From Pseudoalteromonas rubra (GTDB lineage Bacteria; Pseudomonadota; Gammaproteobacteria; Enterobacterales; Alteromonadaceae): a stretch of DNA of 64,000 nucleotides. The DNA is taken from assembly GCF_005886805.2 (NCBI RefSeq), contig NZ_CP045429.1, positions 466,501 through 530,500 of the forward strand, written 5' to 3'. Positions 43,329-53,092 of this stretch are shown one piece after another. A model generated the notes under the pieces. That model was not told where the DNA came from. It did not search any database and saw only the letters and a list, made by a program, of their open reading frames with translations. The translations under genes and the position numbers were made by a program. Positions within the stretch are counted from its first letter, which is position 1; each line of letters starts with the position of its first letter.

Positions 43329-44455
43329 TCGTTGTCGCTTAGTGCAGCTTCTGGCTCGGCCTGATAGCACAGGCTGGCCAGGATCTGTGTTACTTGTTCA
43401 ATACGCAGTGCAAAGCTGGACTTCAGTGCCCGCTCATGGATGGTGTGATCGCCATCGCCGTAGGGCCCAAAACCATCCAGGGTTGGCGTCCCTGTTGCGG
43501 CTGCGGTGTTTGCGTCGGATACCCCACCGCGATGTTCCACTGGCAGCTCGTATCCCAGGATCTCATTGATCTCAGACAGTAAAGCGGATTGTTTATCCGT
43601 TGGTGCCATCACACCGCGTTGCAACCCGCCCTCTAACTTAACCGATACACCGGTCACTTCAATGGCCAGACAAATGTTCTCTATGCCTTCGAGTAAGCGT
43701 TGCTGTTCAGAAGCTTTGGTGAAGCGGGCTTCGACGACCATAGTGGCAGAAGGTGAAATGGTGTTGGCACCAATGCCACCCTGGATTTTGCCCACATTGA
43801 CCGTGCTGCCTCGTTTCAGGTCGGTCAGGGCGGACATTTCCATTAGCATGTTTGCCAGTGCGAAGTTGGCATCAATGCCATCCCGATAGTGGTTACCTGC
43901 ATGAGCTGCTTTGCCGGTAATGGTGATGGTAAAGGTCGCAATGCCTTTGCGGGCCACAACCAGTTCATGATTTTTACCTGCAGCTTCAAAGACCAGACAG
44001 GCATCATACTGCTTGGCGATTTTTGTCGTCAGTGCTTTGCTGTCATCGCTGCCAATTTCTTCATCGCTGACCAGCAACCAGTCAATGTTATGGAGCTTGC
44101 CATATGTGCGTTTAAGCTGGCGCAATGCGTTCAGTGCAACCCAGTTGCCGCCTTTCATATCACAGACACCGGGACCATAAACACATTCTTCGTCCTGGCT
44201 AAATTCGACAAACGTTTCTGGCGGATACACAGTGTCCAGATGGCCCAGTAACAGGATCTGTTTGCCTGCGCCTCTGGGGGCGCGCAATAACAGATGATCG
44301 CCAATATGCTCCCTTTGATATCGAGTCAGTGTGTAGCCCAGAGGGGCGGCCAGTTCAATCATCTGCTCGCCGTGTGCATCAACACCCGGTTTGTGTTTAC
44401 TGTAAGAATTACAACGAATTAAAGACGCGAGCTCATTAAAGTCAAGACTATCCAT
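43325..44455 (-). CDS. M20-family zinc metallopeptidase (glutamate carboxypeptidase-like)
   Basis: From the ATG at 44455, which has AGGGA just upstream, the product has 376 residues. The metal and catalytic motifs of M20 are complete: [11 protein letters not shown], the bridging Asp of VCDMKGG, the Glu pair of SDEEIGS and the final His of GDGDHTIHE. The dimerisation domain begins near [12 protein letters not shown]. No signal peptide, so it is cytoplasmic. It diverges from two ATP-grasp ligase genes, and a peptide made or broken down in a common pathway is possible. Confidence 0.88.
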   Translation of the reverse strand: MDSLDFNELASLIRCNSYSKHKPGVDAHGEQMIELAAPLGYTLTRYQREHIGDHLLLRAPRGAGKQILLLGHLDTVYPPETFVEFSQDEECVYGPGVCDMKGGNWVALNALRQLKRTYGKLHNIDWLLVSDEEIGSDDSKALTTKIAKQYDACLVFEAAGKNHELVVARKGIATFTITITGKAAHAGNHYRDGIDANFALANMLMEMSALTDLKRGSTVNVGKIQGGIGANTISPSATMVVEARFTKASEQQRLLEGIENICLAIEVTGVSVKLEGGLQRGVMAPTDKQSALLSEINEILGYELPVEHRGGVSDANTAAATGTPTLDGFGPYGDGDHTIHERALKSSFALRIEQVTQILASLCYQAEPEAALSDND

Positions 44456-44644
44456 AACAGGTCCCTGCGGTAATTTTGGGCCCATCGTGGCGATTTTCGA
44501 TGACAGTTGGGTGACGGAATTATGAACAGTTTTTGGATCCCGGGAGGTACAGAGGAACGATCAAAAATCTGTCACACAGTGCCCTGTAGAATAGCCTTCC
44601 TGACCAAATTTTATGCACCTGTTCAAGGACCAAGGAGACACTTT

Positions 44645-45592
44645 ATGACACGCTCTGTTGCGGCGCCGCACGTTGGCATCTGGATGTACGAAAATGGTGG
44701 AGGGCGCGAGATTGAGCAGCGCCTGGTTCACGCTCTGGCTGAGCGTGGGATCCAAACCAGTACCGGGCTCAATTTACGAGATGCCCGGGCAAAAGATGGC
44801 CAGATAACCTGTAATGGTGTTGTGATGGAACAGCTGGATACGTTTTTGAGTTACAACGCCGGCCAGCAAACCCAGTTTCAGGTGTATCTCTATCAGGCGC
44901 TGAGCCAGGCCATTCCCACGTTAAACAACTATGATGCGTTTGCGCTTGCCGAAGACAAATTTCGCACCTCGCACCTACTCAACAGCCAGGGGATCTGCAC
45001 CGCAGACTATCGTCTGTGTCACAAAAACGACATGGATGGGTTGAAGCACGCACTCAGAGACTTTGGTGGCAAGCTGATCTATAAGCCCACAGATGGCTGG
45101 GGTGGCGTCGGCATTGTCAAAATCGACAGTGAGCAGGCGCTGGACATGTTGTTGCCATTTCTGAGTCGTACCGACTTACGTTACTTTTATGTTGAGCGGT
45201 TTATTGACTACGACAATACCGACTTCCGTATCGATGTGGTGGATGGCAAGTTTGTCGGCTGTTATGGCCGAAAAGCGCCCAAGGATGACTGGAAAACCAA
45301 TATCACCAGTGGTGGCTCTGTGTTTGTCCGTGAGCCAGACGACGAAGTGGTCGATCTGGCTATCCGCGCCGCGAACACATTAGGTCTGGAGATAGCGGGC
45401 GTTGATCTGATCTACGATCGGGAGCGGGAGGAATATGTGGTGCTGGAAGTGAATACCATACCGGCTTTCGCAACACCTGAGCAAGAAGCACTGGGGATCA
45501 ATTTTAACCAGGCCAAGATCGACGCCATGGTGGATTTGATTGAGCGCACTGCGACTCAAAAGCATGCCCTGCATACGCACAAAGTGGCCTGA
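44645..45592 (+). CDS. ATP-grasp ligase, RimK/glutathione-synthetase type
   Basis: AAGGAG at 44632-44637 selects the ATG at 44645, giving 315 residues. The central and C-terminal parts have the ATP-grasp fold: GGKLIYKPTDGWGGVGIVKI (phosphate-binding loop), FYVERFIDYDNTDFRIDVV, and VVLEVNTIPAF with the Mg-binding ExN. Such enzymes join a carboxylate to an amine via an acyl phosphate. The substrate is unknown. A second ATP-grasp gene begins 58 bases downstream. Confidence 0.85.
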   Translation: MTRSVAAPHVGIWMYENGGGREIEQRLVHALAERGIQTSTGLNLRDARAKDGQITCNGVVMEQLDTFLSYNAGQQTQFQVYLYQALSQAIPTLNNYDAFALAEDKFRTSHLLNSQGICTADYRLCHKNDMDGLKHALRDFGGKLIYKPTDGWGGVGIVKIDSEQALDMLLPFLSRTDLRYFYVERFIDYDNTDFRIDVVDGKFVGCYGRKAPKDDWKTNITSGGSVFVREPDDEVVDLAIRAANTLGLEIAGVDLIYDREREEYVVLEVNTIPAFATPEQEALGINFNQAKIDAMVDLIERTATQKHALHTHKVA

Positions 45593-45650
45593 TGGCCAAA
45601 TTACTGACCCATTTTACTAACCCATTAATTTTGCCAAGGTGGCCCGAGCA

Positions 45651-47045
45651 ATGACTGCAAAACCCAAACTCCCAAAGATTGGACTTCTCTATCTGGATTA
45701 CGTGTTACGTTTTTTTGATAAATCCAACTTCAAAGGTTGGCCAGATAAAATCGAAACTGTGGTATATCACTGGGGCAATGACAAAGCGCGCTTTATTGCC
45801 GAAGTGAAACAAAAGCAAATTGATGTGCTGATTGGCAATATACCCGCAACGGCCTATGAAACGTTCCGCGAAATTGCCCGTGCCTTGCCGCATGTGCGCT
45901 TTTTGCCCTCGCTGGACAGTCAGTTTTCCAATAAGTCAAAAGAGAACGTGACGCACTTTTGCCGTAAGTACAAGTTACCGGCACCGCATACCGAAATTTT
46001 TTACGTACCTGAAAAAGCAAAGCGTTATCTCAGTCAGGCCACGTATCCTAAGATCATCAAGCGCTCGTATGGTCCGTCCAATTACGGCGGCTACTTTGTG
46101 CATAAAGTGGATAACTACGATGAAGCGATGGCATTGCTGACGGAGAAAAAATACTACCCGGCTTATGTACAAGATTTTGTACCGATGGAAGCAGATATTC
46201 GTGTCATGCTGGTGGGTCATAAACCCGTATGTGCTTTCTGGCGTCGTCCTCCTGAAGGAGAGTGGTTAACCAACACCAGCCAGGGTGGCAGCATGGATTA
46301 TCAGGCAGTCCCTAAGTCGGTACTTAAGCTGGCGACCGCAGCGTCAAAAGCTGCCAATGCGGAGTACTGGGCCTGCGATATTGCGCTGGGCAAAGATGGC
46401 AAGCTACGCATTTTGGAGTGTGCCACGGCATTTGCTGCATTCCCTTACATTCGAGATTGGATAGGCCAGTATCTGATGTGGCTGCTCTCGGATGGTCACT
46501 TCCGCAAGCCAACGATCCCGCTGTATAACTGGGAAGAGCTTGGCAAAATCGATTCACGTCTGCTGCGTACGATGCGTCATATCGGGTTTTCCAGTTATAC
46601 ACCAAGCCAGGACTGTGGCGAGGTATTTCATGGTATGGATGAGCAGCATTTTCCTATCCTGGATACCCAGTATCAGCGTCTTGAAGAGTGGCCAAGTGAG
46701 ATCTGGAATTTGCAGGACAACTTTGTGTTACACGCTAAGTCGGCCGCAGCCAAAGCCTGTCAGCCCATTCCTGGCAGTGATGAGCAGGCTGGCCTGGAGC
46801 TGAATAGTTACCCTGCGCCGGTGTTCGATGATGCTCAGATCCGGGAGATCCTGGCACAGGTGAAAGGCATTGGCGACAAGATGATCGATGAGATCATGTC
46901 GACCTTTGGTGCACATGGTGTCGTTGAAGCACTGAACACTGAGCCGCAACAACTTTGTGTGGTGAAAAACCTTAAGGACAAAAAACTAGAAAAGATCGTC
47001 GCACACTGGCAACAAGTCATGCCGTCTGGAATGACCACACATTAG
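45651..47045 (+). CDS. ATP-grasp ligase with C-terminal helix-hairpin-helix tail
   Basis: The frame opens at a GTG at 45639, which lies inside the Shine-Dalgarno AAGGTGG; the ATG at 45651 is the likely start (464 residues). Residues about 75-290 show a RimK-like ATP-grasp core: YPKIIKRSYGPSNYGGYFV, YVQDFVPMEADIRVMLVG and LRILECATAFAAFPYI, where the usual ExN is changed to ECA. The last ~65 residues (EILAQVKGIGDKMIDEIMS onward) look like a helix-hairpin-helix module, unusual on a ligase. It is probably co-transcribed with the preceding ligase. Product unknown. Confidence 0.8.
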   Translation: MTAKPKLPKIGLLYLDYVLRFFDKSNFKGWPDKIETVVYHWGNDKARFIAEVKQKQIDVLIGNIPATAYETFREIARALPHVRFLPSLDSQFSNKSKENVTHFCRKYKLPAPHTEIFYVPEKAKRYLSQATYPKIIKRSYGPSNYGGYFVHKVDNYDEAMALLTEKKYYPAYVQDFVPMEADIRVMLVGHKPVCAFWRRPPEGEWLTNTSQGGSMDYQAVPKSVLKLATAASKAANAEYWACDIALGKDGKLRILECATAFAAFPYIRDWIGQYLMWLLSDGHFRKPTIPLYNWEELGKIDSRLLRTMRHIGFSSYTPSQDCGEVFHGMDEQHFPILDTQYQRLEEWPSEIWNLQDNFVLHAKSAAAKACQPIPGSDEQAGLELNSYPAPVFDDAQIREILAQVKGIGDKMIDEIMSTFGAHGVVEALNTEPQQLCVVKNLKDKKLEKIVAHWQQVMPSGMTTH

Positions 47046-47059
47046 TGTCTCTTGCTGTA

Positions 47060-47100
47060 CCGGATCAGGTTGGCCTGATCCGGGTTATAGCTTTTCGTTT
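47060..47100 (+). terminator. Terminator-like hairpin between the second ATP-grasp gene and the M14 gene
   Basis: CCGGATCAGG (47060-47069) and CCTGATCCGG (47074-47083) form a perfect 10-bp stem with a TTGG loop. A weak T-rich tract follows (CTTTTCGTTTT). It may reduce read-through into the M14 gene. Confidence 0.6.
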
Positions 47101-47120
47101 TCCGCAACTGAGCAACCGCT

Positions 47121-49712
47121 ATGAAAATCCAATACGCGTCCTATCAGGACACCATAGAGTTCCTGCAAAGCGCCATGAGCGCGCACCCCCATTTGATCCG
47201 TTTACAGAGCATAGGTGAAACCTGGGAAGGTCGACCGATCATGCTGGTGACTATTTCGCTGGATGTCACCTACGCCGATGATAAACCTGCGTTACTGTAT
47301 ACTGGGTCGATCCATGCGCGGGAGTGGATTGGCAATGAGCTGGCGGTAAAGTTTGTTCAGTATGTGATTGATAACTATCGTTTCAACCCGAAGCTGCAAA
47401 ATGCTTTGACCCGTAATACTTTGTATATGGTGCCGTGCCTGAATCCAGATGGTTTTGAGTACTCCCGTAACCATTTCTCATTCTGGCGCAAGAATCGGCG
47501 TAACAATGGCGATGGGACGTTTGGGGTGGACTTAAACCGCAATTTTGATGCGAAGTTTATGCGTAATCAGAACACAGGATCGAATACCTATGGCGGGCCT
47601 CACGCGTTTTCTGAGCCAGAAACGTGTGCCATTCGTGATTTTGTAGAAAGCCACGAGAACATTCGTATCGCACTGGATTATCACTCCCAGGGCAATGTGT
47701 TTTTTCCGGCGCATAAGTTCAATCATGAAGTAGAAATCGAAGGGACCGATCTGAATGTGCTGTGCGCCAATATGAATCACGAGATCAAAAAGGTGACTGG
47801 CCGCCAGTATGGGATCCACCGGGGCAAACCGCCGGCTCAGCTGATCCACGGCAGTGGCCGCGAGTACTATTATCGCAAGGGGATCATTGCCACCGTAGTG
47901 GAAGTGGGCACGCGTAATATTCCGGATTATATGAAAAATATGTCTGAGAGTGTGGCCGAGAATATTCCGGCCGTACAATATGCGCTGAGTGAGGCGATCA
48001 ATTACTCGCCGCTGGCCCCCAAGCGAGTGGAAGGCTTTACCATCAAATCCGTGTCCCATGACAGTGTTGAGCTGGAATGGCAATATGAGGATCGTGATGA
48101 CATCTATTTTGAAGTCTATCGCAGTCAGCATAACAAAAACCCATGTGGCGAAGAGACCTTAGTCGCCATTACTAAAACGCTGAGCTTTACGGACAGTCAG
48201 CTGCTCAGCGGACACAGTTATTTTTACAACATTCGTGCCGTGGATAAGGTGACCAAGATAAAATCGCCATTCAGCCCTGAGCTGCGGCTGAAAACCCGTC
48301 TGGCACGAACCGAAAGCGCCCGTACTTTATTCCCTGCCCGTGAGTCGGTGGGCTACTTATCGCAAAATAATCAGGTCAAAAATAAAGAACACTTTGGTTA
48401 TAACTCTATGTTTATCGGGGTTGATAAGAAGCGTGGTGTTAGCATGGGCGTGGTGCAGTTTGATCTCAGCAGTATCAACGCAGGATCGCAGATCTTAAGC
48501 GCTCAGTTCTTTATCTATCCCATGAATCGGGTGGCGGCCAAAATTGAAAAATATGGTGAATGGTCGGTGGCGATCCTTGATGCTGATCAGATTGAAGACA
48601 TCTATGACTACGCTGCCATTGCAGAGGCTAAGCCTTTGCATACGCTGGGGCAAACCATTGAGTCTGACAAACTGACTCAGGGGATCTGGCTGAAATGGCA
48701 GTTTAATGGCGTTGAGCGTAGCTTGCTGGCCAAACTCTTAAAACAGCAGCGTCTGTTACTGCGGTTGCAGGGGCCTAAAAAATTGCCGCTGGGTAAAGAC
48801 TCTCAGGTGATGCAGTTTGATATCGGCTATGGGCCATTTGGTAGCGGCTTACATTATCGGCCCAATCTGGAGCTGGTTTATCAGTTGCCCGAACAGCAAC
48901 TGGTCCTGAGTCCATTGGCCTGTAATACCATTTATAAAGACAAGGTGGTGGCCGACAAATTGGCATCTGGGTTCGATACCGAAGGCGATATTGTGTACGG
49001 ACAGATGTCGTTTGACTTAAATGTGGACTTGCCTGTGGAGCGTACCGTGTTTACTAATGCCTGTCTGACGGTGCGCTCGTGCAATTCCATCGCATCCGCG
49101 CGGGACGTGCGCTTTACCATAGAATTGGTGGAATTGCGGGACGTGGATTATCAACACGTTAAACAACGGCAGAAAATAGAGTATATCGGCTATGAGGTCA
49201 GCAACGAACAACTCAGAGAGCGTGCAGAACATCACTTTATTTTCGATAGCTACAGCTTGCAGGAGCTGGAGCGTTTGCATCAGGCACAGACGCCTTTTTA
49301 CTTTATTATTCGCGCCACGGCGGAGTCGCAGGCAACGGATGCACTGGTAAACTGGACTAACTGTCAGGATCAGCAACCCGCGCAGCTGAAAATAGACTAT
49401 ATCGCACGACGCAAACATCCGGTGGCTGCACCACATAATCTACAAACTCAGGTCGAAAACGGCGTGGTGAAACTGACCTGGGACAATGAAGAGGATGAGG
49501 ATCTGGTGGGCTTTTTCGTGGTACGAAACCGCTTCCATCCGCCACGTTCTCCGTTTGATGGCGTAAAGCTGTATGGCGGTCGAGACAACTATACCCTGGA
49601 TAATTTTGGTACGCCGGATATTGCTAAGTACTATGCGGTGTTTAGCTATGATGATGTGCCCAATTACTCGCAGCCAGTGACGATTTACTATCCAGGCAAA
49701 GCTGAGGACTGA
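47121..49712 (+). CDS. M14 zinc carboxypeptidase with DNRLRE-like and fibronectin III domains
   Basis: An 863-residue protein. The catalytic domain (about 1-290) has the complete M14 set: the zinc motif HAREW (H-x-x-E), the NR pair of VDLNRNFD, the third zinc His in DYHSQGN, and the general-base Glu in VVEVGTRN. A fibronectin III-like domain (about 305-390), two DNRLRE-like modules (near 415-580 and 600-770) and a last fibronectin-like domain follow. No signal peptide is apparent, odd for a carboxypeptidase with domains of this type. Its position after the two ligases suggests a shared peptide substrate. Confidence 0.85.
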   Translation: MKIQYASYQDTIEFLQSAMSAHPHLIRLQSIGETWEGRPIMLVTISLDVTYADDKPALLYTGSIHAREWIGNELAVKFVQYVIDNYRFNPKLQNALTRNTLYMVPCLNPDGFEYSRNHFSFWRKNRRNNGDGTFGVDLNRNFDAKFMRNQNTGSNTYGGPHAFSEPETCAIRDFVESHENIRIALDYHSQGNVFFPAHKFNHEVEIEGTDLNVLCANMNHEIKKVTGRQYGIHRGKPPAQLIHGSGREYYYRKGIIATVVEVGTRNIPDYMKNMSESVAENIPAVQYALSEAINYSPLAPKRVEGFTIKSVSHDSVELEWQYEDRDDIYFEVYRSQHNKNPCGEETLVAITKTLSFTDSQLLSGHSYFYNIRAVDKVTKIKSPFSPELRLKTRLARTESARTLFPARESVGYLSQNNQVKNKEHFGYNSMFIGVDKKRGVSMGVVQFDLSSINAGSQILSAQFFIYPMNRVAAKIEKYGEWSVAILDADQIEDIYDYAAIAEAKPLHTLGQTIESDKLTQGIWLKWQFNGVERSLLAKLLKQQRLLLRLQGPKKLPLGKDSQVMQFDIGYGPFGSGLHYRPNLELVYQLPEQQLVLSPLACNTIYKDKVVADKLASGFDTEGDIVYGQMSFDLNVDLPVERTVFTNACLTVRSCNSIASARDVRFTIELVELRDVDYQHVKQRQKIEYIGYEVSNEQLRERAEHHFIFDSYSLQELERLHQAQTPFYFIIRATAESQATDALVNWTNCQDQQPAQLKIDYIARRKHPVAAPHNLQTQVENGVVKLTWDNEEDEDLVGFFVVRNRFHPPRSPFDGVKLYGGRDNYTLDNFGTPDIAKYYAVFSYDDVPNYSQPVTIYYPGKAED

Positions 49713-49794
49713 GTTTTTTGCCCATAAACTAACAGGGCCAGCCTGAGTGAACTAAGCTTACTGCATTCTGAGCCTATCGGTTAAGGTGGCTGGT

Positions 49795-52269
49795 ATGCAG
49801 TTTGAATCTGGCATTCTGGTCCTGGTTTTTTTGATCCTGGCCCTGTTTATAGGGGCGCTGACCCGGCATGTCCTGAAAAATACCCAGATCCCCTATACCG
49901 TAGCGCTGTTGGTGATTGGGATCTGTATTGGTCTGGCACAGCGCGGCGATGTCTTTAGTGGTGACACTCAGATGGTCGGCGATACCTTAGCCCTGGTTGC
50001 CGACATTGAACCGCACCTGTTTTTATTTTTATTCCTGCCTACGCTTATCTTTGAGAGCGCTTTTGCGATGGAAGTGCACTTATTCCGCCGCATGTTTACC
50101 CAGATTGCTATTTTGGCCGTGCCTGGCCTGATGCTGGCCATCTGGCTGACGGCCGAATTATTACATATGAGCGTGCCTGAGCACTGGCAATGGAGCTGGG
50201 CCATGTGCCTGATGTTCGGTGCCCTGATCAGTGCTACCGACCCGGTTGCTGTGGTGGCCTTACTGAAGGAAGTGAGTTCGCGTAAACGCCTCGAAACCCT
50301 GATTGAGGGCGAGTCTTTGCTCAATGATGGTACCGCCATCGTGTTTTTCAGTTTGTTCTATGTCTGGGTGCTGGCCAGCAGCGGCGGAGAGGGAGCCATG
50401 ATGGCTTCACCGTTGCAAGCTGTCGGGCAGTTTGCCGGTGTGGTACTGGTCGGTTTGGCGATAGGTCTGGTACTGGGTGGGTTATGCATTATATGGATCG
50501 ATCGGGTATTTAACGATCCTATGATAGAGATCACGCTAACCATCGCGGCGGCATATTCAGCCTTTTTTATCTCCGAGTCGTTTCATGTCTCCGGTGTAGT
50601 GGCTGTGGTGACGCTTGCGCTGGTACTGGCTAGTGTGGGACGAACCCGAATCAGCCCGGAAGTAGCTGGGTTTTTACATCATTTCTGGGAAATGATGGCG
50701 CACATTGCCAATACCTGTATTTTTCTGCTGGTGGGGATCCTGGTGGCCATTCGGGTGCCGCTGGATGATCTACAGGCGTGGCAGACCCTGGGCATTTTAT
50801 ATGTTGGGATCATGCTGATCCGCGCGACATCCATCACTGTGTTTACACCGCTGTTGAGCCGCATAGGGGTCGGTATTACTTTTGAAAAAGCCAGTGTCTT
50901 ATGTTGGGGCGGGTTGCGAGGGGCTGTGTCACTGGCGCTGGCTTTGACGGTGGCTGCGAGCGAGGCGATCCCAAAAGAGATCAGTGATCGCATGTTGTTT
51001 TTATGTGCCGGGATTGTGGTTCTGACGATTTTAATCAATGGGGGCACTATGGGCATGTTGCTGAAGTTCCTGCGCCTCGACAGCCTGCCTCCAGCCAAAC
51101 AGGCTACGGTTGACAAAGCCAATCAGCAAGTGGCCAATACCCTGCAAACCATGCTGCCGACTATGATGGACAGCCCATTTTTACGTGGGGCTGACTGGCA
51201 GCAGGTGAAAACCCAGGTCAAGCTCGGGGCTATGGCACAAACAGATGCAGATGCGCCGATCGATCAGTCGGACTTAGACACGGCTTTTTTGCGTCGTTTA
51301 CTGGAAACCGAACGTAAACACTACTGGACTCAGTTTGAGCAAGGTACATTGGGTAAACGGGCAACCAATTTGCTGGTTGAAGCGGTTGAACTGGCACTGG
51401 ATGGTGAGCCCTGCATCGGTCAGCGTGATAGCTTGTTGGCAACCTGGCAAGTACCCGGCTGGCTAGAGCGAATGCGGGGTATCGCCTGGTTAGAGCGGAC
51501 GTTATTACGGTTGTATTTTGAGCGTTTGGTAGTGGGGTATGATGTGGCCAGGGGCTTTATTCAGGCGCAGGAAGCGCTGGAAAGTCATATTGATACTTTG
51601 TCGCCGAATGCACAGATAGCGACACATGTGCGCCAGCAGGTGCAGGATAATATGGCTCAGACCATCGCGCGGATCAATGAGCTTCAGGAAACGTTTCCGG
51701 ATATAGTGCAGGCGCTTCAGTCACAGGCTGCAATCCGGTTACTGCTGAACCGTGAGCGGGCTGTGATTAAAGAGCAGCTCAAGCTGGCGGTGCTCGACAA
51801 ACCCGAAGCCAGCCGGTTGCTGGAAGATGTCGAAAAACGTATGGCGGCGCTGCAACAGGTATCGATTTTTCGCCAGACGGAGGCGGCACAATTGGATCAG
51901 CAGATCCCCTGGTTACATGGCGTCACACAGAGCACCCGCGAACAGATCAGCAGCTGCCAGGAGCGCGGTATTTATGATGTGGGTCAGGTGTTGATAAGGC
52001 AAGGTAAAGCGCTGAATAAACTGGGTGTGATTTACCGGGGCAGTGTACGTGAAGTGGTTGCCGGTAAGCAGGGTAATAGCCAGGTTGTTGTCAGAGGGCC
52101 GGGCGAGACACTTGGCATAACGGCTTTACTGACGGGGTCATCTGCTCTGGATTATCTGGCTGAAACGCCCTGTGAAGTGGTGTGGATCCCGGTTGATAAG
52201 CTGAAAGCACTGATGCAGGAAGACCCCACATTGATGTATATCCTCTGTCAGCAGCTGGCTCAGAGGTAA
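49795..52269 (+). CDS. Na+/H+ antiporter (CPA1) with C-terminal cyclic-nucleotide-binding-like domain
   Basis: AAGGTGG precedes the ATG at 49795 (824 residues); an in-frame GTG at 49786 lies inside that site. Residues about 1-410 form a 12-13-helix NhaP/CPA1-type transporter: TDPVAVVALLKEVSSRKRLE with the essential Asp, and GESLLNDGTAIVFF. The long cytoplasmic part has helical regions and, from about residue 715, a CAP-ED-like domain (LIRQGKALNKLGVIYRGSV, GPGETLGITALLTG). It probably exports Na+ in exchange for H+ with regulation through the tail. Confidence 0.9.
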   Translation: MQFESGILVLVFLILALFIGALTRHVLKNTQIPYTVALLVIGICIGLAQRGDVFSGDTQMVGDTLALVADIEPHLFLFLFLPTLIFESAFAMEVHLFRRMFTQIAILAVPGLMLAIWLTAELLHMSVPEHWQWSWAMCLMFGALISATDPVAVVALLKEVSSRKRLETLIEGESLLNDGTAIVFFSLFYVWVLASSGGEGAMMASPLQAVGQFAGVVLVGLAIGLVLGGLCIIWIDRVFNDPMIEITLTIAAAYSAFFISESFHVSGVVAVVTLALVLASVGRTRISPEVAGFLHHFWEMMAHIANTCIFLLVGILVAIRVPLDDLQAWQTLGILYVGIMLIRATSITVFTPLLSRIGVGITFEKASVLCWGGLRGAVSLALALTVAASEAIPKEISDRMLFLCAGIVVLTILINGGTMGMLLKFLRLDSLPPAKQATVDKANQQVANTLQTMLPTMMDSPFLRGADWQQVKTQVKLGAMAQTDADAPIDQSDLDTAFLRRLLETERKHYWTQFEQGTLGKRATNLLVEAVELALDGEPCIGQRDSLLATWQVPGWLERMRGIAWLERTLLRLYFERLVVGYDVARGFIQAQEALESHIDTLSPNAQIATHVRQQVQDNMAQTIARINELQETFPDIVQALQSQAAIRLLLNRERAVIKEQLKLAVLDKPEASRLLEDVEKRMAALQQVSIFRQTEAAQLDQQIPWLHGVTQSTREQISSCQERGIYDVGQVLIRQGKALNKLGVIYRGSVREVVAGKQGNSQVVVRGPGETLGITALLTGSSALDYLAETPCEVVWIPVDKLKALMQEDPTLMYILCQQLAQR

Positions 52270-52351
52270 CTTTACATTTGACTAAAATGTGTGCAAAAGT
52301 GGAAAGGTGCTAAACAGCACATCTTTAAAGACAACAATAAGGAAATACACT

Positions 52352-52525
52352 ATGAAATTACAATTAAACAAAAAATCGATCAAGCAGTTGGGTGGCCAGA
52401 CGCGTTTACTGGATGGTGCACAAACACCGCAGGTTGCCGGTGGCGTGCGTTATACTGAGCGTGACTCGTGTAACACGATTGCTGTTATATGCGATACCTA
52501 TCATTTCAGAAGCTGTCTGTGCTAA
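52352..52525 (+). CDS. Small peptide with double-glycine leader, resembling a RiPP precursor
   Basis: A 57-residue ORF with AAGGA at 52339-52343. It opens MKLQLNKKSIKQLGG, very like the peptide at 37140, and has a double-glycine site (TPQVAGG) before a 26-residue core with four cysteines (CNTIAVIC and the terminal CLC). The core contains Ser and Thr next to Cys, as in lanthipeptides, but no modifying enzyme or exporter is adjacent. The frame opens upstream at 52289, but the ribosome site favours 52352. It is followed by a hairpin terminator. Confidence 0.7.
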   Translation: MKLQLNKKSIKQLGGQTRLLDGAQTPQVAGGVRYTERDSCNTIAVICDTYHFRSCLC

Positions 52526-52543
52526 GGCTGGACTGACTATCTT

Positions 52544-52567
52544 GTGGCTCATCATTGAGCCACTTTC
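52544..52567. terminator. Hairpin terminator between the peptide gene and the DUF3299 gene
   Basis: GTGGCTCA (52544-52551) and TGAGCCAC (52556-52563) pair perfectly around a TCAT loop, between convergent genes. Confidence 0.65.
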
Positions 52568-52584
52568 AGACTGATAACCGACGT

Positions 52585-53082
52585 TTATAATTCAAACGGC
52601 GCGACGCCAACTGCTTCCATTTTATAACCGGTTTGTGCCAGATCGCCTTTCCAGGTGGCGACCTTCATAGTACCCGTCACGGTAATCGCATCATACAGGC
52701 TGTCGATGGGCACCCCATTCTTGATTTTGACATGCACGATCTGGTTGGGCGGCGGTGGTGGCACGTGAATACAGGCTCCGAAGTAAGGCACCAGTAAGAA
52801 CTCAGTGATCACTTCACTGTCTCCTTCAAGCGGGACTACAAACCCGGGTAAGCTCACCTGTTTACCATCTAAGCTTTTAACAACCGGGGCATCGAGATCC
52901 GGCTGTACCCAGTTTTGCTGATCGCCATCATGACTGGCCGCGGCGTCCTGATTGCTGATTTGGACATGGCCTTTTGGGATCAGATCATCCCAGAAAATTT
53001 CTTTAGGCGGTGCTGCCTGCGCCTGCACGCAAAACAGCATCAGCGTTGTGCAAAGCCAGAAAATAGTGCGTAATGGTGTCAT
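52585..53082 (-). CDS. DUF3299 periplasmic protein
   Basis: The 165-residue product has a signal peptide (about 1-23, ending AQA) and the DUF3299 signature: IFWDDLIPKG, QVSLPGFVVPLEG, FLLVPYFGACIHVPPPPPNQ. The family's role is not settled; it often accompanies ABC transporters for metals. The gene follows the permease gene by 10 bases and is the last in this three-gene operon. Confidence 0.88.
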   Translation of the reverse strand: MTPLRTIFWLCTTLMLFCVQAQAAPPKEIFWDDLIPKGHVQISNQDAAASHDGDQQNWVQPDLDAPVVKSLDGKQVSLPGFVVPLEGDSEVITEFLLVPYFGACIHVPPPPPNQIVHVKIKNGVPIDSLYDAITVTGTMKVATWKGDLAQTGYKMEAVGVAPFEL

Positions 53083-53092
53083 TCAAAACCTC

